Positions 28,907 to 37,798 of a stretch of DNA of 64,000 nucleotides are shown here, piece after piece. Made by a program: the position numbers and the translations under genes. Every line of letters starts with the position of its first letter. Position 1 is the stretch's first letter. Under the pieces are notes generated by a model. It had not been told where the DNA came from. It saw only the letters and a list, made by a program, of their open reading frames with translations, and ran no database searches. Origin of the DNA: Novosphingobium sp. PhB57 (GTDB lineage Bacteria > Pseudomonadota > Alphaproteobacteria > Sphingomonadales > Sphingomonadaceae). The stretch is taken from positions 744,001-808,000 of the forward strand of contig NZ_SMBO01000001.1 of the NCBI RefSeq assembly GCF_004342985.1, in the 5' to 3' direction.

Positions 28907-30136
28907 TTATGCACCCCTGAGAATTGCGTGCTTCTTCTTGCCAAGACTAAGCTTACGCGTTTCACCGGGGCCCACTTCGATCAGGAACGCCGGATCGTCC
29001 ATCAGCGCATCGTCGATCTTGACGGCGCCTTCTGCGATCTTGCGCTTGGCTTCGCCATTGGAAGCCGTGAAGCCGAGTTCGGTCAGCGCCGCGCCCAGGC
29101 GGATGCCTTCGCCGGTTACGGCCAGGGTCGGCAGGTCATCTCCAAGCCCGCCGCCCGCGAAAGTGGTCTTCGCCGTCGCTTCCGCCGCCACTGCGGCATC
29201 CTCGCCGCGGCAGAGCCGGGTCACTTCGTTGGCCAGCACGACCTTGGCATCGTTGATCGCCGCGCCTTCGAGGGTTTCAAGGCGCGCGATCTCGTCCAGC
29301 GGCAGGTCGGTGAACAGGCGCAGGAACTTGCCGACATCGCGGTCGTCGCAGTTACGCCAGTATTGCCAGAAGTCGTAGGATGGCAGCATGTCCTCGTTCA
29401 GCCAGACCGCGCCGGTAGCGGACTTGCCCATCTTCGCGCCGTCGGCCGTGGTGAGCAGGGGCGTGGTGAGGCCGAAGACTTCCTGACCGTCCATGCGGCG
29501 GGACAGCTCGATCCCGTTGACGATATTGCCCCACTGGTCGGAGCCGCCCATCTGCAGACGAACGCCTTCGTTCCGGGAAAGATGGCGGAAGTCGTAGCCT
29601 TGCAGGATCATGTAGTTGAATTCGAGGAAGGTCATCGGCTGCTCGCGCTCCAGGCGCAGGCGCACCGAGTCGAAGGACAGCATGCGGTTGACCGTGAAAT
29701 GCGTACCCACTTCCTGAAGCAGCTGGATGTAGCCGAGCTGCCCCAGCCAGTCGTGGTTGTTGACCATGACGGCATCGGTCGGCCCGTCGCCGAACTTCAG
29801 CAGGCGCGAGAAGATCGAGAAGATGCCTTCGATATTGGTGGCGATCGTCTCGTCCGAAAGCATCTTGCGGCTCTCGTCGCGGCCGGTGGGATCGCCGATG
29901 CGGGTGGTGCCGCCGCCCATGAGCACGATCGGCTTGTGGCCGGTCTGCTGCAGGCGGCGCAGCATCATGATCTGCACGAGGCTGCCGATATGAAGCGACG
30001 CCGCCGTGGCGTCGAAGCCGATATATCCAGGCACGACCTGCTTGGCGGCAAGGGCGTCGAGGCCCTCGGCGTCCGTCATCTGGTGGATGTAGCCGCGCTC
30101 TTCGAGCGTGCGGAGCAGGGAGGAATTGTAGGTCAT
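28907..30136 (-). CDS. tyrS: Tyrosyl-tRNA synthetase
   Basis: Class I synthetase, 409 residues. Tyr/ATP-binding segment [20 protein letters not shown] contains the HIGH variant HIGS, the KMSKS loop is DGAKMGKS, and [10 protein letters not shown] is present. The C-terminal S4-like RNA-binding domain lies at about 340-405. Divergent from the DOMON-like gene with 148 bases between. Confidence 0.98.
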   Translation of the reverse strand: MTYNSSLLRTLEERGYIHQMTDAEGLDALAAKQVVPGYIGFDATAASLHIGSLVQIMMLRRLQQTGHKPIVLMGGGTTRIGDPTGRDESRKMLSDETIATNIEGIFSIFSRLLKFGDGPTDAVMVNNHDWLGQLGYIQLLQEVGTHFTVNRMLSFDSVRLRLEREQPMTFLEFNYMILQGYDFRHLSRNEGVRLQMGGSDQWGNIVNGIELSRRMDGQEVFGLTTPLLTTADGAKMGKSATGAVWLNEDMLPSYDFWQYWRNCDDRDVGKFLRLFTDLPLDEIARLETLEGAAINDAKVVLANEVTRLCRGEDAAVAAEATAKTTFAGGGLGDDLPTLAVTGEGIRLGAALTELGFTASNGEAKRKIAEGAVKIDDALMDDPAFLIEVGPGETRKLSLGKKKHAILRGA

Positions 30137-30284
30137 GATGGCCCAGTGCTTCTTGGCTTGGATGGATCGGAGCCCGCGCGCCTAGCACGCGCGAGGCGCA
30201 AGATGAAGCGGTTGGTCGCCTTGCGGCGCGTTCCGGCCGAATCCGCATTGCCAGCAGGCGCGCGCGCCCTCTAGGCATGCGCGC

Positions 30285-30821
30285 ATGGCCGAACTGACCT
30301 GCCACCCGGCACATCCCTCGCTTCTCGTCCGCTCCATCGAAACCCGCGTGATCGGGTTCGACGCCAGCTGGCTGCGTGTCCGCTGGCGCATTCTGGGCGC
30401 GGGCAAAGTCGTGGTTCCGCCATTTGCGGGCAAAGGCAGGGCGGACGATCTCTGGCAGACGACCTGCTTCGAACTGTTCCTGCGCCAGCCGGAAAGCCGC
30501 GGCTATACCGAGTTCAACCTTTCGCCTTCCGAGCGCTGGAACGCCTACGATTTCTCCGGCCGACGCGAGGGCATGATCGAGCGCCCGCTCCCGCGCGAGC
30601 CGGAATGCGCAATGCGCAAGGGTTCGGACATCGCTGTTTTCGACGCGGCCATTCCGGCAGCGGGCCTCCCGCAAGCCCCGCTTCGCTGCGGCTTCACGGC
30701 GGTGATCGAAGAGGAGGGGGGCGTGAAAAGCTACTGGTCGCTTACCCACAGCGCCGATGCGCCGGACTTCCACGATCCGGCTTGCTTCACGCTCGAGCTT
30801 GCGGCACCCACCGCCTCATGA
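30285..30821 (+). CDS. DOMON-like domain protein
   Basis: 178 residues forming one beta-rich DOMON-like domain (WQTTCFELFLRQPES, YTEFNLSPSERWNAYDF). DOMON-type domains bind haem or sugars; this group is described only by fold and no signal peptide is visible, so it is probably cytoplasmic. The stop overlaps the NamZ ATG by 4 bases, implying a functional link to cell-wall sugar metabolism. Confidence 0.85.
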   Translation: MAELTCHPAHPSLLVRSIETRVIGFDASWLRVRWRILGAGKVVVPPFAGKGRADDLWQTTCFELFLRQPESRGYTEFNLSPSERWNAYDFSGRREGMIERPLPREPECAMRKGSDIAVFDAAIPAAGLPQAPLRCGFTAVIEEEGGVKSYWSLTHSADAPDFHDPACFTLELAAPTAS

Positions 30822-32014
30822 AATTCGGTATCGATCGCCTCCTGGCAGACCCAGAACTGCGCGCGCCCCTTGAAGGCAAGCGCGTCGCGCTTGTCGCGCA
30901 TCCCGCCTCCGTCACCGAGGACCTCGTCCATTCGCTTGATGCGCTGATCGCGGCGGGCATCAACGTGACTTGCGCTTTCGGCCCGCAGCACGGACTGAAG
31001 GGCGACAAGCAGGACAACATGGTCGAGACGGCCAATGAGCTGGACCCGGTCTACGGCATCCCCGTCTACAGCCTCTACGGCGAAGTGCGCCGCCCCAGCC
31101 CGGAGATGATGGCGGGCGCCGATGTCTTCCTGTTCGACCTGCAGGACCTTGGCTGCCGCATCTACACGTTCGTGACCACGCTGCTCTACCTGCTCGAAGC
31201 TGCGGCCGAGCAGGGCAAAGCCGTATGGGTGCTGGATCGTCCCAACCCGGCGGGCCGCCCCGTGGAAGGAACGACCCTGCTGCCGGGGCAGGAAAGCTTC
31301 GTCGGTGCGGGACCGATGCCGATGCGGCACGGGCTGACCCTGGGCGAGATGGGGCTCTGGTTCGTGCGCCGCTTCGAACTCGACGTGGAATATCGCGTGA
31401 TCGAGATGAGCGGATGGGAGCCGGACGGCCCCGGGTTCGGATGGCCGGAGAGCCGCATCTGGATCAATCCCAGCCCCAATGCCGCCAACCTCAACATGGC
31501 GCGTGCCTATGCGGGCACCGTCATGCTGGAAGGCGCGACGCTTTCGGAAGGACGCGGCACCACCCGGCCGCTGGAAGTGCTGTTCGGAGCGCCCGATATC
31601 GACGCCAAAGCCGTCCTGTCAGCGATGCAGCGGATCGCGCCGGAATGGCTGGCCGGCTGCGCGGTTCGGGAATGCTGGTTCGAACCGACGTTCCACAAGC
31701 ATGCCGGCACGCTGTGCAGCGGGCTGATGATCCATGCCGAGGGCAAGTTCTACGATCATCATGCCTTCCGGCCCTGGCGCCTCCAGGCGCTGGCATTCAA
31801 GGCCATTCGCCAGCTCTATCCCGACTATCCGATCTGGCGGGACTTCCCCTACGAATACGAATTCCAGCGCCTTGCCATCGATGTGATCAACGGCGGTCCG
31901 GCGCTGCGCGAATGGGTTGACGACCCTGCCGCGCTGCCTGGCGATCTCGACCTGATCGCCGGCCGGGACGAAGCCGCCTGGAAGGCCGAAATCGCCGATC
32001 TCCTGCTTTACTGA
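30818..32014 (+). CDS. Exo-beta-N-acetylmuramidase NamZ family (DUF1343)
   Basis: 398 residues of the DUF1343/NamZ family, whose characterised member releases MurNAc from the non-reducing end of peptidoglycan fragments. Conserved segments include FGPQHGLKGDKQDNM, FDLQDLGCRIYTF, WVLDRPNPAGR and WINPSPNAANLN. No signal peptide is seen, so it would act on recycled fragments in the cytoplasm (inference). An ATGA overlap couples it to the DOMON-like gene, and its 3' end overlaps the convergent next gene by 7 bases. Confidence 0.88.
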   Translation: MKFGIDRLLADPELRAPLEGKRVALVAHPASVTEDLVHSLDALIAAGINVTCAFGPQHGLKGDKQDNMVETANELDPVYGIPVYSLYGEVRRPSPEMMAGADVFLFDLQDLGCRIYTFVTTLLYLLEAAAEQGKAVWVLDRPNPAGRPVEGTTLLPGQESFVGAGPMPMRHGLTLGEMGLWFVRRFELDVEYRVIEMSGWEPDGPGFGWPESRIWINPSPNAANLNMARAYAGTVMLEGATLSEGRGTTRPLEVLFGAPDIDAKAVLSAMQRIAPEWLAGCAVRECWFEPTFHKHAGTLCSGLMIHAEGKFYDHHAFRPWRLQALAFKAIRQLYPDYPIWRDFPYEYEFQRLAIDVINGGPALREWVDDPAALPGDLDLIAGRDEAAWKAEIADLLLY

Positions 32015-32331
32015 GCAGGCGCGAGGCGGGCGGGCGCGTCCGAATAAGCGGGCGGCGGGGTCATCCTGCCGTCCAGGCTGACCAGTACCGGGCAGCCCGC
32101 CACTCGCTTGTCAACGGCCTGGATCATTTCAGGCCGGATCACATCAGGCCGGATCGAGGCCGACTTTCCTGGCACAGCAGCACGCGGCGGCCGGCGACCT
32201 GCTGCCGCGTTGGCTTGCTGGATCGTCCTATTGCAGGCGGCCTGCGCCGCATCGGCGGTCTCAGGAACCTTGGCCGGGCTGGCGGCCCCTGTCATCGCAG
32301 CGATCGTCGTGATCAGAACCAGCTTGTGCAT
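32008..32331 (-). CDS. Small secreted hypothetical protein
   Basis: 107 residues with a predicted signal peptide (MHKLVLITTIAAMTGAASPA). Two cysteines (AACNRT, AGCPVLV) could form a disulfide. No recognised domain. It is convergent with the NamZ gene. Coding is supported by the signal peptide and gene spacing only. Confidence 0.6.
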   Translation of the reverse strand: MHKLVLITTIAAMTGAASPAKVPETADAAQAACNRTIQQANAAAGRRPPRAAVPGKSASIRPDVIRPEMIQAVDKRVAGCPVLVSLDGRMTPPPAYSDAPARLAPAQ

Positions 32332-32421
32332 AGTCACGAAGTCCTTCGTCCGTGAACCCACCGGCGGTGTCCGCCGCTTCGGCACGATGATCTGCCCAGC
32401 GCGGCAGACAGGCAAGCGCTT

Positions 32422-33603
32422 TCAGCCCTTCTTGCGGGTGAGCTGCTTCATCGCCGCGTCCAGCCCGTCCAGCGTCAGGGGGAACATCGCCCCGCCCATC
32501 AGGTCGCGGACCATGCGGGTCGAACTCGAATAGTTCCACTGATGCTCCGGCGCCGGATTGAGCCACACCGTTGCAGGATAAGTCTGCGCGACGCGGCCGA
32601 GCCAGACGGCGCCCGCTTCCTCGTTCATGTGCTCCACCGAACCGCCGGGATGGCTGATCTCGTAGGGACTCATCGCGGCGTCGCCGACGAAGATCACCTT
32701 GTAGTCGTGGCCGAACTTGTGAAGCAGGTCCCAGGTCGGCGTGCGCTGCGACCAGCGGCGGCGATTATCCTTCCACACCCCTTCGTAGAGGCAGTTGTGG
32801 AAATAGAAGAACTCCATGTTCTTGAATTCGGCGCTGGCGGCGCTGAACAGCTCTTCCATCAGTTCGATATAGGGATCCATCGATCCGCCGACGTCCAGGA
32901 AGAGCAGGACCTTGACGGCATTGTGCCGCTCGGGCCGCATGCGGATGTCCAGCCAACCCTGCTTCGCGGTGCCGTGGATCGTTTCCTCAAGGTCCAGTTC
33001 CTCGGCAGCGCCTTCGCGCGCGAAGCGGCGGAGACGGCGAAGGGCGACCTTGATGTTGCGGGTGCCGAGTTCACGCGTGTTATCGAGATTGGCGAATTCG
33101 CGCTTTTCCCAGACCTTTATGGCCCGGCCATGCCTGGCTTCGCCGCCGATGCGGATACCCTCGGGATTGTAGCCCGAATGGCCGAATGGCGAAGTGCCGT
33201 TGGTACCGATCCACTTGTTGCCGCCGGAGTGACGTTTTTCCTGTTCCTCCAGACGCTTCTTGAGCGTCTCCATGATCTCGTCCCAGGAACCGAGCGCCTT
33301 GATCTGCTCCATCTCCTCGTCGGAAAAGTAGCGCTCGGCCACTTTGCGCAGCCAATCTTCCGGGATGGCGACAGGTGCTTGGCCATAGTCGCTGAGGGCA
33401 CCTTTGAAGACCCTCTGGAACACCTGGTCGAAGCGGTCGAGCAGGCCTTCGTCCTTCACGAAAGTAGCGCGGCTGAGAAAGTAGAACGCCTCCGGGGTGC
33501 GTTCGATGACATCCCTTTCAAGCGCTTCCAGCAGCACGAGGTGCTCTTTGAGCGAGGCCGGAATGCCCGCCGCGCGCAGTTCCTCGATGAAGTTCAGCAG
33601 CAT
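32422..33603 (-). CDS. VWA domain protein, CoxE-like, MoxR-associated
   Basis: 393 residues from the ATG at 33603 (a TTG 6 bases upstream is possible). The N-terminal helical part is followed by a VWA domain (about 220-390). Its metal-site motif reads FLDVGGSM, where the usual DxSxS has Gly in place of the first Ser. CoxE-like proteins work with MoxR AAA+ ATPases as metal-enzyme or complex assembly chaperones. The MoxR gene lies 500 bases upstream, separated by a GFA gene. Confidence 0.88.
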   Translation of the reverse strand: MLLNFIEELRAAGIPASLKEHLVLLEALERDVIERTPEAFYFLSRATFVKDEGLLDRFDQVFQRVFKGALSDYGQAPVAIPEDWLRKVAERYFSDEEMEQIKALGSWDEIMETLKKRLEEQEKRHSGGNKWIGTNGTSPFGHSGYNPEGIRIGGEARHGRAIKVWEKREFANLDNTRELGTRNIKVALRRLRRFAREGAAEELDLEETIHGTAKQGWLDIRMRPERHNAVKVLLFLDVGGSMDPYIELMEELFSAASAEFKNMEFFYFHNCLYEGVWKDNRRRWSQRTPTWDLLHKFGHDYKVIFVGDAAMSPYEISHPGGSVEHMNEEAGAVWLGRVAQTYPATVWLNPAPEHQWNYSSSTRMVRDLMGGAMFPLTLDGLDAAMKQLTRKKG

Positions 33604-33661
33604 GTGCAACGCTCCCGAAGAGGCCGATCGCGCCCGGGGGCTGCCAGGCGGTGGCGCTTAC

Positions 33662-34093
33662 TCACGTGGAGGGGGGTGACGGCGGGGGCGGTTGGCGCGA
33701 CCAGGTTTCGAGGGTCTCGTCGAAAATGGCCCATTCCGGCGCGTCTTCGGTCCATATCACCGCTTCCGGCCGCAAGCCGTGACCGGCAGCAAGCGCGCCG
33801 AGGCGTATGGTCATCAGATGCGGACGCGCCGAGCTTTGCGCGTAAATCTGGGTGCCGCATTTCGGGCAAAAGTGGAACGTGAGTGTATTGCCGCTTGCCG
33901 CAGTCCAGACGGAAGATCCGAGTTCTCCATCCAGCGACACGTCCTCCACCTTGAAGATCGCGTTGTTGGTCGGACCGCCTGCCGCAAGCTGCTGGCACTG
34001 GCGGCACCAGCACTGGCGCGTGGCGATGGGCTCGCCCGAAACCGTCAGCGAGACGGTATCGCAGGCACAACTGCCGAGATAGGGAGCGCTCAT
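33662..34093 (-). CDS. GFA/CENP-V family zinc protein
   Basis: 143 residues. The seven zinc-ligand cysteines are all present: GSCACDTV, QCWCRQCQQL and HFCPKCGTQ. The founding member was described as glutathione-dependent formaldehyde-activating enzyme, but the family's activity is disputed. It lies 6 bases downstream of the MoxR ATPase gene on the same strand and so is probably cotranscribed. A Pro-rich tail ends the protein. Confidence 0.9.
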   Translation of the reverse strand: MSAPYLGSCACDTVSLTVSGEPIATRQCWCRQCQQLAAGGPTNNAIFKVEDVSLDGELGSSVWTAASGNTLTFHFCPKCGTQIYAQSSARPHLMTIRLGALAAGHGLRPEAVIWTEDAPEWAIFDETLETWSRQPPPPSPPST

Positions 34094-34099
34094 GGCCGG

Positions 34100-34945
34100 T
34101 CAGTTCCCGCGGCGCGCCATGAAGGCGAGCCTTTCGAACAGCATGACGTCCTGTTCGTTCTTCAGCAAGGCCCCATGCAGCGGTGGGATCGCCTTGGTCG
34201 CGTCCTGGTTCTGCAATATCTCCAGCGGCATGTCCTCGCTCAACAGGAGCTTGAGCCAGTCGAGCAGCTCGCTGGTGGAGGGCTTCTTCTTGAGGCCGGG
34301 CACTTCGCGCAGCTCGTAGAATACTTCCATCGCCTTCTTCACCAGGGTCTTCTGGATCCCGGGGAAATGCACGTCGACGATGGCCTGCATCGTCTCGCGA
34401 TCGGGGAACTTGATGTAGTGGAAGAAGCAGCGGCGCAGGAAGGCGTCCGGCAGATCCTTCTCGTTGTTCGAGGTGATGACGACGACCGGCCGCTCGGCGG
34501 CGGCGACATGCTCGCCGGTTTCATAAACGTCGAACGCCATGCGGTCGAGTTCGGCCAGGAGGTCGTTGGGAAACTCGATGTCGGCCTTGTCGATCTCGTC
34601 GATCAGCAGCACGGGCAGGCGAGGCGAAGTGAACGCCTCCCAGAGCTTGCCCTTGCGGATGTAGTTGTTGATATCGTGGACCCGCGCATCGCCCAGCTGC
34701 CCGTCGCGCAGGCGGCCGACCGCGTCGTATTCATAGAGGCCCTGGTGCGCCTTGGTGGTGGACTTCACGTTCCAGGTGATCAGCGGCGCATTCATCGAGG
34801 CGGCGATCTGCTCGGCCAGCACGGTCTTGCCGGTGCCGGGCTCTCCCTTCACCAGAAGCGGGCGGCGCAACAGGACGGCGGCGTTCACGGCGACTTTGAG
34901 ATCGTCCGTGGCGACGTAGCTGCTGGTGCCTTCGAAACGCTGCAT
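34100..34945 (-). CDS. MoxR-family AAA+ ATPase
   Basis: 281 residues: Walker A GEPGTGKTVLAEQ, Walker B VLLIDEIDKAD, sensor 1 ITSNNEKDLPDAFLRRC with the arginine finger, and a C-terminal lid. MoxR ATPases pair with VWA proteins to mature enzymes or complexes; the CoxE-like VWA gene is two genes downstream. The client is not evident nearby. Confidence 0.93.
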   Translation of the reverse strand: MQRFEGTSSYVATDDLKVAVNAAVLLRRPLLVKGEPGTGKTVLAEQIAASMNAPLITWNVKSTTKAHQGLYEYDAVGRLRDGQLGDARVHDINNYIRKGKLWEAFTSPRLPVLLIDEIDKADIEFPNDLLAELDRMAFDVYETGEHVAAAERPVVVITSNNEKDLPDAFLRRCFFHYIKFPDRETMQAIVDVHFPGIQKTLVKKAMEVFYELREVPGLKKKPSTSELLDWLKLLLSEDMPLEILQNQDATKAIPPLHGALLKNEQDVMLFERLAFMARRGN

Positions 34946-35053
34946 GTCCTGTCCCTTCGGCGAAATCCCGGGGCAATTCCTTAACCGCCCGGTTAATCTC
35001 TAAGTTTTGCGGCGCAACATGGCAAGCACCGAGGCGCCTACCCCCACCGCGCC

Positions 35054-36298
35054 ATGGACTTAGCCGCCGGGGCGTTGCAGACAGGCGCGATGGGGGCTGA
35101 ATTCCTGAAACGCATGGATTGGTTGAACGCGCCGCGCGTCGGCGCCTATCTGCGACTGTTTGCCGTGATCAACTTGGTCATGATCGTCTGGCTGGTGGCC
35201 ACTTCGCACAACGGGGTAGATGCCAACGGCTACTTGCTCGGCAGCGATTTCATTAGTTTCTGGACGACCGGGCACATGCTGGTGGCGCATGGCAATCCCT
35301 ACGACGGCGCGGCCCATATCGCGGCGCAGCGCACCTATTTCTCGGCCGAAGGCGCCTATACCGCATTCTACTATCCCCCGTCGTTCCTGCCGTTCTGCTG
35401 GCCGCTCGGCTGGCTTGCCTATTTCCCCGCGCTGGCTCTCTGGGTGGCCGCGACCGGCGCCTTCTACCTTGCTGCCGTCCGTCGCTGGTGGGCCGGAGCC
35501 GGGACGGGTCTCCCGCTCTGGCTCCTGTTTGCGGCCTTTCCTGCCGTGCCCATCGTCGTCACTCACGGACAGACGGCCTTTCTCGTGGCAGGACTGCTCG
35601 GCCTTGGCGCATGGCTGGTTCCGACCCGGCCGCTGCTGGCCGGTGCGCTGTTCGGTCTGGCGACGATCAAGCCGCAACTCGGGTTGCTGCTGCCTCTTGT
35701 CCTGCTGGCGACCGGGCAATGGCGGGTCATCGCCGCGGCCGGCGCGACGGCGATCGCGCTGGCGCTGCTGTCCGCCGGCGCGTTCGGCCCGCATGCCTGG
35801 GCGGACTGGGTGGGCGCAAGCGAGAGGGCCCAGACGGCCATGGCCTATGGCCAGATCGGCTATGGCAAGATGATGAGCCCCTTTGCGGCGCTGCGGCTGC
35901 TCGGTGCCCCCATGGCGCTGAGCTACATGGTGCAGGGCGCCGTGACGCTGGCTGCAGCGGTGCTCGTGCTCCAGGCGTCCTGGCGCCGGCAGTGGTCTGC
36001 GGGACTGGCGGCGCTGATGCTGGCGGGCGCGCCCCTCGCGACGCCCTACGTCCTCGATTACGATATGGTGATCCTGGCGTTCCCCATGCTCTGGCTTGCA
36101 GGAGAGGGCCTCCGCCGCGGTTTTCGCGACTGGGAACGCTGCGCCCTGTTCCTGGCCTTCGCCGGCCCGGCACTGGCCCGGCCGCTGGCGCTCAATCTCC
36201 ATTTTCCGATCATGCCGCTGGTCCTGGCATTCTTCTTCGTCATAATCTGGCGCCGAGCCGCCCTCGCTTACGAGGCGCGCGCGGCTGTCCCGTCCTGA
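35054..36298 (+). CDS. GT87-type (DUF2029) membrane glycosyltransferase
   Basis: 414 residues with about ten membrane segments. The N-terminal loop SDFISFWTTGHMLVAHGNPYD and FYYPPSFLPFCWPLGWL are typical of DUF2029/GT87 polyprenyl-phosphomannose-dependent mannosyltransferases (GT-C fold). The acceptor is unknown. The start may instead be ATG 35090, which begins MGAEFLKRMDW. Confidence 0.83.
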   Translation: MDLAAGALQTGAMGAEFLKRMDWLNAPRVGAYLRLFAVINLVMIVWLVATSHNGVDANGYLLGSDFISFWTTGHMLVAHGNPYDGAAHIAAQRTYFSAEGAYTAFYYPPSFLPFCWPLGWLAYFPALALWVAATGAFYLAAVRRWWAGAGTGLPLWLLFAAFPAVPIVVTHGQTAFLVAGLLGLGAWLVPTRPLLAGALFGLATIKPQLGLLLPLVLLATGQWRVIAAAGATAIALALLSAGAFGPHAWADWVGASERAQTAMAYGQIGYGKMMSPFAALRLLGAPMALSYMVQGAVTLAAAVLVLQASWRRQWSAGLAALMLAGAPLATPYVLDYDMVILAFPMLWLAGEGLRRGFRDWERCALFLAFAGPALARPLALNLHFPIMPLVLAFFFVIIWRRAALAYEARAAVPS

Positions 36299-36313
36299 GG
36301 AAGGAACTGCCCC

Positions 36314-37030
36314 TTGCCCGAGCCAAAGCCCCGCATCGGCCGTAATATCGCTTTGCTGATCGACGCCGATAACGCCTCCCCCGCCAACCTCGACGCGGCG
36401 CTGACCATCCTGGGCGATCTCGGCACCGTCAATGTCCGGCGGATCTACGGCAACTGGAGTAAGCCCGCGCTAAAGGGTTGGTCGAAACTGGTCCATCGCC
36501 ATGCGCTGGAACCGCAGCAACAATTCGACCTGACCAAGGGCAAGAATGCCACCGACATGAAAATGACGATCGACGCCATGGACCTGCTCTATGGCGGGCA
36601 AGTGGACGGGTTCGGCATCATGTCGAGCGACAGCGACTTCATGCCGCTTTCGATCCGCATCCGCCAGAACGGCACGCCGGTCTATGGCTTTGGTTCTTCC
36701 CGCACGCCCGAAGCCTTTCGCGAGGCTTGCACGCGCTTCATCGATCTCGACGCCTTGCCGGACAGCGACGCCGTGGAAACGGCAAACGAAACCGCCAAGC
36801 CCGCGATAGACGAAGAACTGGTCAAATTGCTCGGTGAGGCCTGGAAGGCGAGCAAACGAGACGAGCAGGGCTTCGCCAGCCTCTCCGAAGTCGGCCAGCG
36901 CGTGGCCAATCGCTCCAGCTTCGATGCCCGCAGCTACGGTTTTTCCCGATTGTCCGAACTGGTGCAGACACTTCCCAACTTCGCCACGGAAAAACGCGAG
37001 AGCGGATTGTTCCTCAAGCGCGTGCGGTGA
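36314..37030 (+). CDS. NYN domain plus OST-HTH/LOTUS domain protein
   Basis: 238 residues. The N-terminal NYN (PIN-like) ribonuclease domain (about 10-150) has acidic sites in ALLIDADNAS, KGKNATDMKMTIDAMD and GIMSSDSDFMPL. The C-terminal LOTUS/OST-HTH domain (about 165-235; GFASLSEVGQRVANRSSFDARSYGF split over two helices) may bind RNA. The start is TTG at 36314 with AAGGAA 8 bases upstream; no in-frame ATG exists before the NYN core. Probably an RNA-targeting nuclease; the target is unknown. Confidence 0.9.
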   Translation: MPEPKPRIGRNIALLIDADNASPANLDAALTILGDLGTVNVRRIYGNWSKPALKGWSKLVHRHALEPQQQFDLTKGKNATDMKMTIDAMDLLYGGQVDGFGIMSSDSDFMPLSIRIRQNGTPVYGFGSSRTPEAFREACTRFIDLDALPDSDAVETANETAKPAIDEELVKLLGEAWKASKRDEQGFASLSEVGQRVANRSSFDARSYGFSRLSELVQTLPNFATEKRESGLFLKRVR

Positions 37031-37054
37031 GGGGGATCGTGGATCTTTCTCAAA

Positions 37055-37083
37055 TTGACTTCCTCGTGGCCACGAATTTAGGC
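37055..37083 (+). promoter_or_regulatory. Promoter with palindromic operator in the spacer
   Basis: TTGACT (37055-37060), then a -10-like TTTAGG/TTAGGC 16-17 bases later. The spacer is filled by the perfect 12-bp palindrome TCGTGGCCACGA (37064-37075). It lies 40 bases before the next gene, whose expression it probably controls. The regulator is not identified. Confidence 0.55.
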
Positions 37084-37122
37084 TCCGCTTGAGGGCATTT
37101 TTGCCTCTCAGGGGGACTATCG

Positions 37123-37770
37123 ATGAAATCGAAGTATTTGGCAGGCTTTTGCCTGCTGATGGGGGCCGCGTGCGCAAGTCATGCACAATCCACACCGTCC
37201 ACGGACGCCGCGCCTCTCGCAGCGCCGCAGCACGTGGCGATTGCGCTGGCGCCGGTATCGGACAATGTTCTTCGTGCGGGGATGGAAGTGCCGCTGATCA
37301 CGCGCGAGGAACTGACGACCAAGAAAAAGGCTCTTCGCGTGGGGCAGCGCGTGCAGATGGAAGTGGCCGCGAATATCGAGCGGAACGGCGTTGTCGTGAT
37401 ACCGGCGGGAACCCCTGCCGTCGCCGAGATCACCGAAGTGCGCAACAAGGGCATGTGGGGCAAGTCCGGGTACATCGGTGCCCGGGTTCTTTCGCTCCGG
37501 CTCAATGACCGAAACATCAGGCTGTCCGGCACTTTCGACGATAAAGGCGTTACCGGGACCGGGGGCGTGGTCGCTGCTGTCGCCCTCGTGCCGATCGCCG
37601 GATTCCTGACCACCGGGACCAGCGCCTTCATCGCCTCGGGATCGGCGGTCAAAGGCTTCCTTGACGAAGACGTCGCTTATGCGACCGTGGCGAAGGTGAT
37701 CGAGCCGGTTGCGGTTCCCGCTCCTGCCGAACCGGCCCTGTTGGCGGCGACGCCGGTAGCGGCCAAGTAA
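37123..37770 (+). CDS. Secreted protein of unknown function
   Basis: 215 residues with a signal peptide (1-22, ending SHAQ). A beta-rich core of about 100 residues (VGQRVQMEVAANIERNGV, VIPAGTPAVAEITEV) has a pattern seen in proteins that carry a trbI/VirB10-like beta-barrel strand set, but I would not assign the family. A hydrophobic stretch (VVAAVALVPIAGFLTTGTS) follows, and then a Pro/Ala-rich tail. It has its own promoter. Confidence 0.72.
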   Translation: MKSKYLAGFCLLMGAACASHAQSTPSTDAAPLAAPQHVAIALAPVSDNVLRAGMEVPLITREELTTKKKALRVGQRVQMEVAANIERNGVVVIPAGTPAVAEITEVRNKGMWGKSGYIGARVLSLRLNDRNIRLSGTFDDKGVTGTGGVVAAVALVPIAGFLTTGTSAFIASGSAVKGFLDEDVAYATVAKVIEPVAVPAPAEPALLAATPVAAK

Positions 37771-37798
37771 GTCGCGATGGATCGGACTGATCGGCGCC

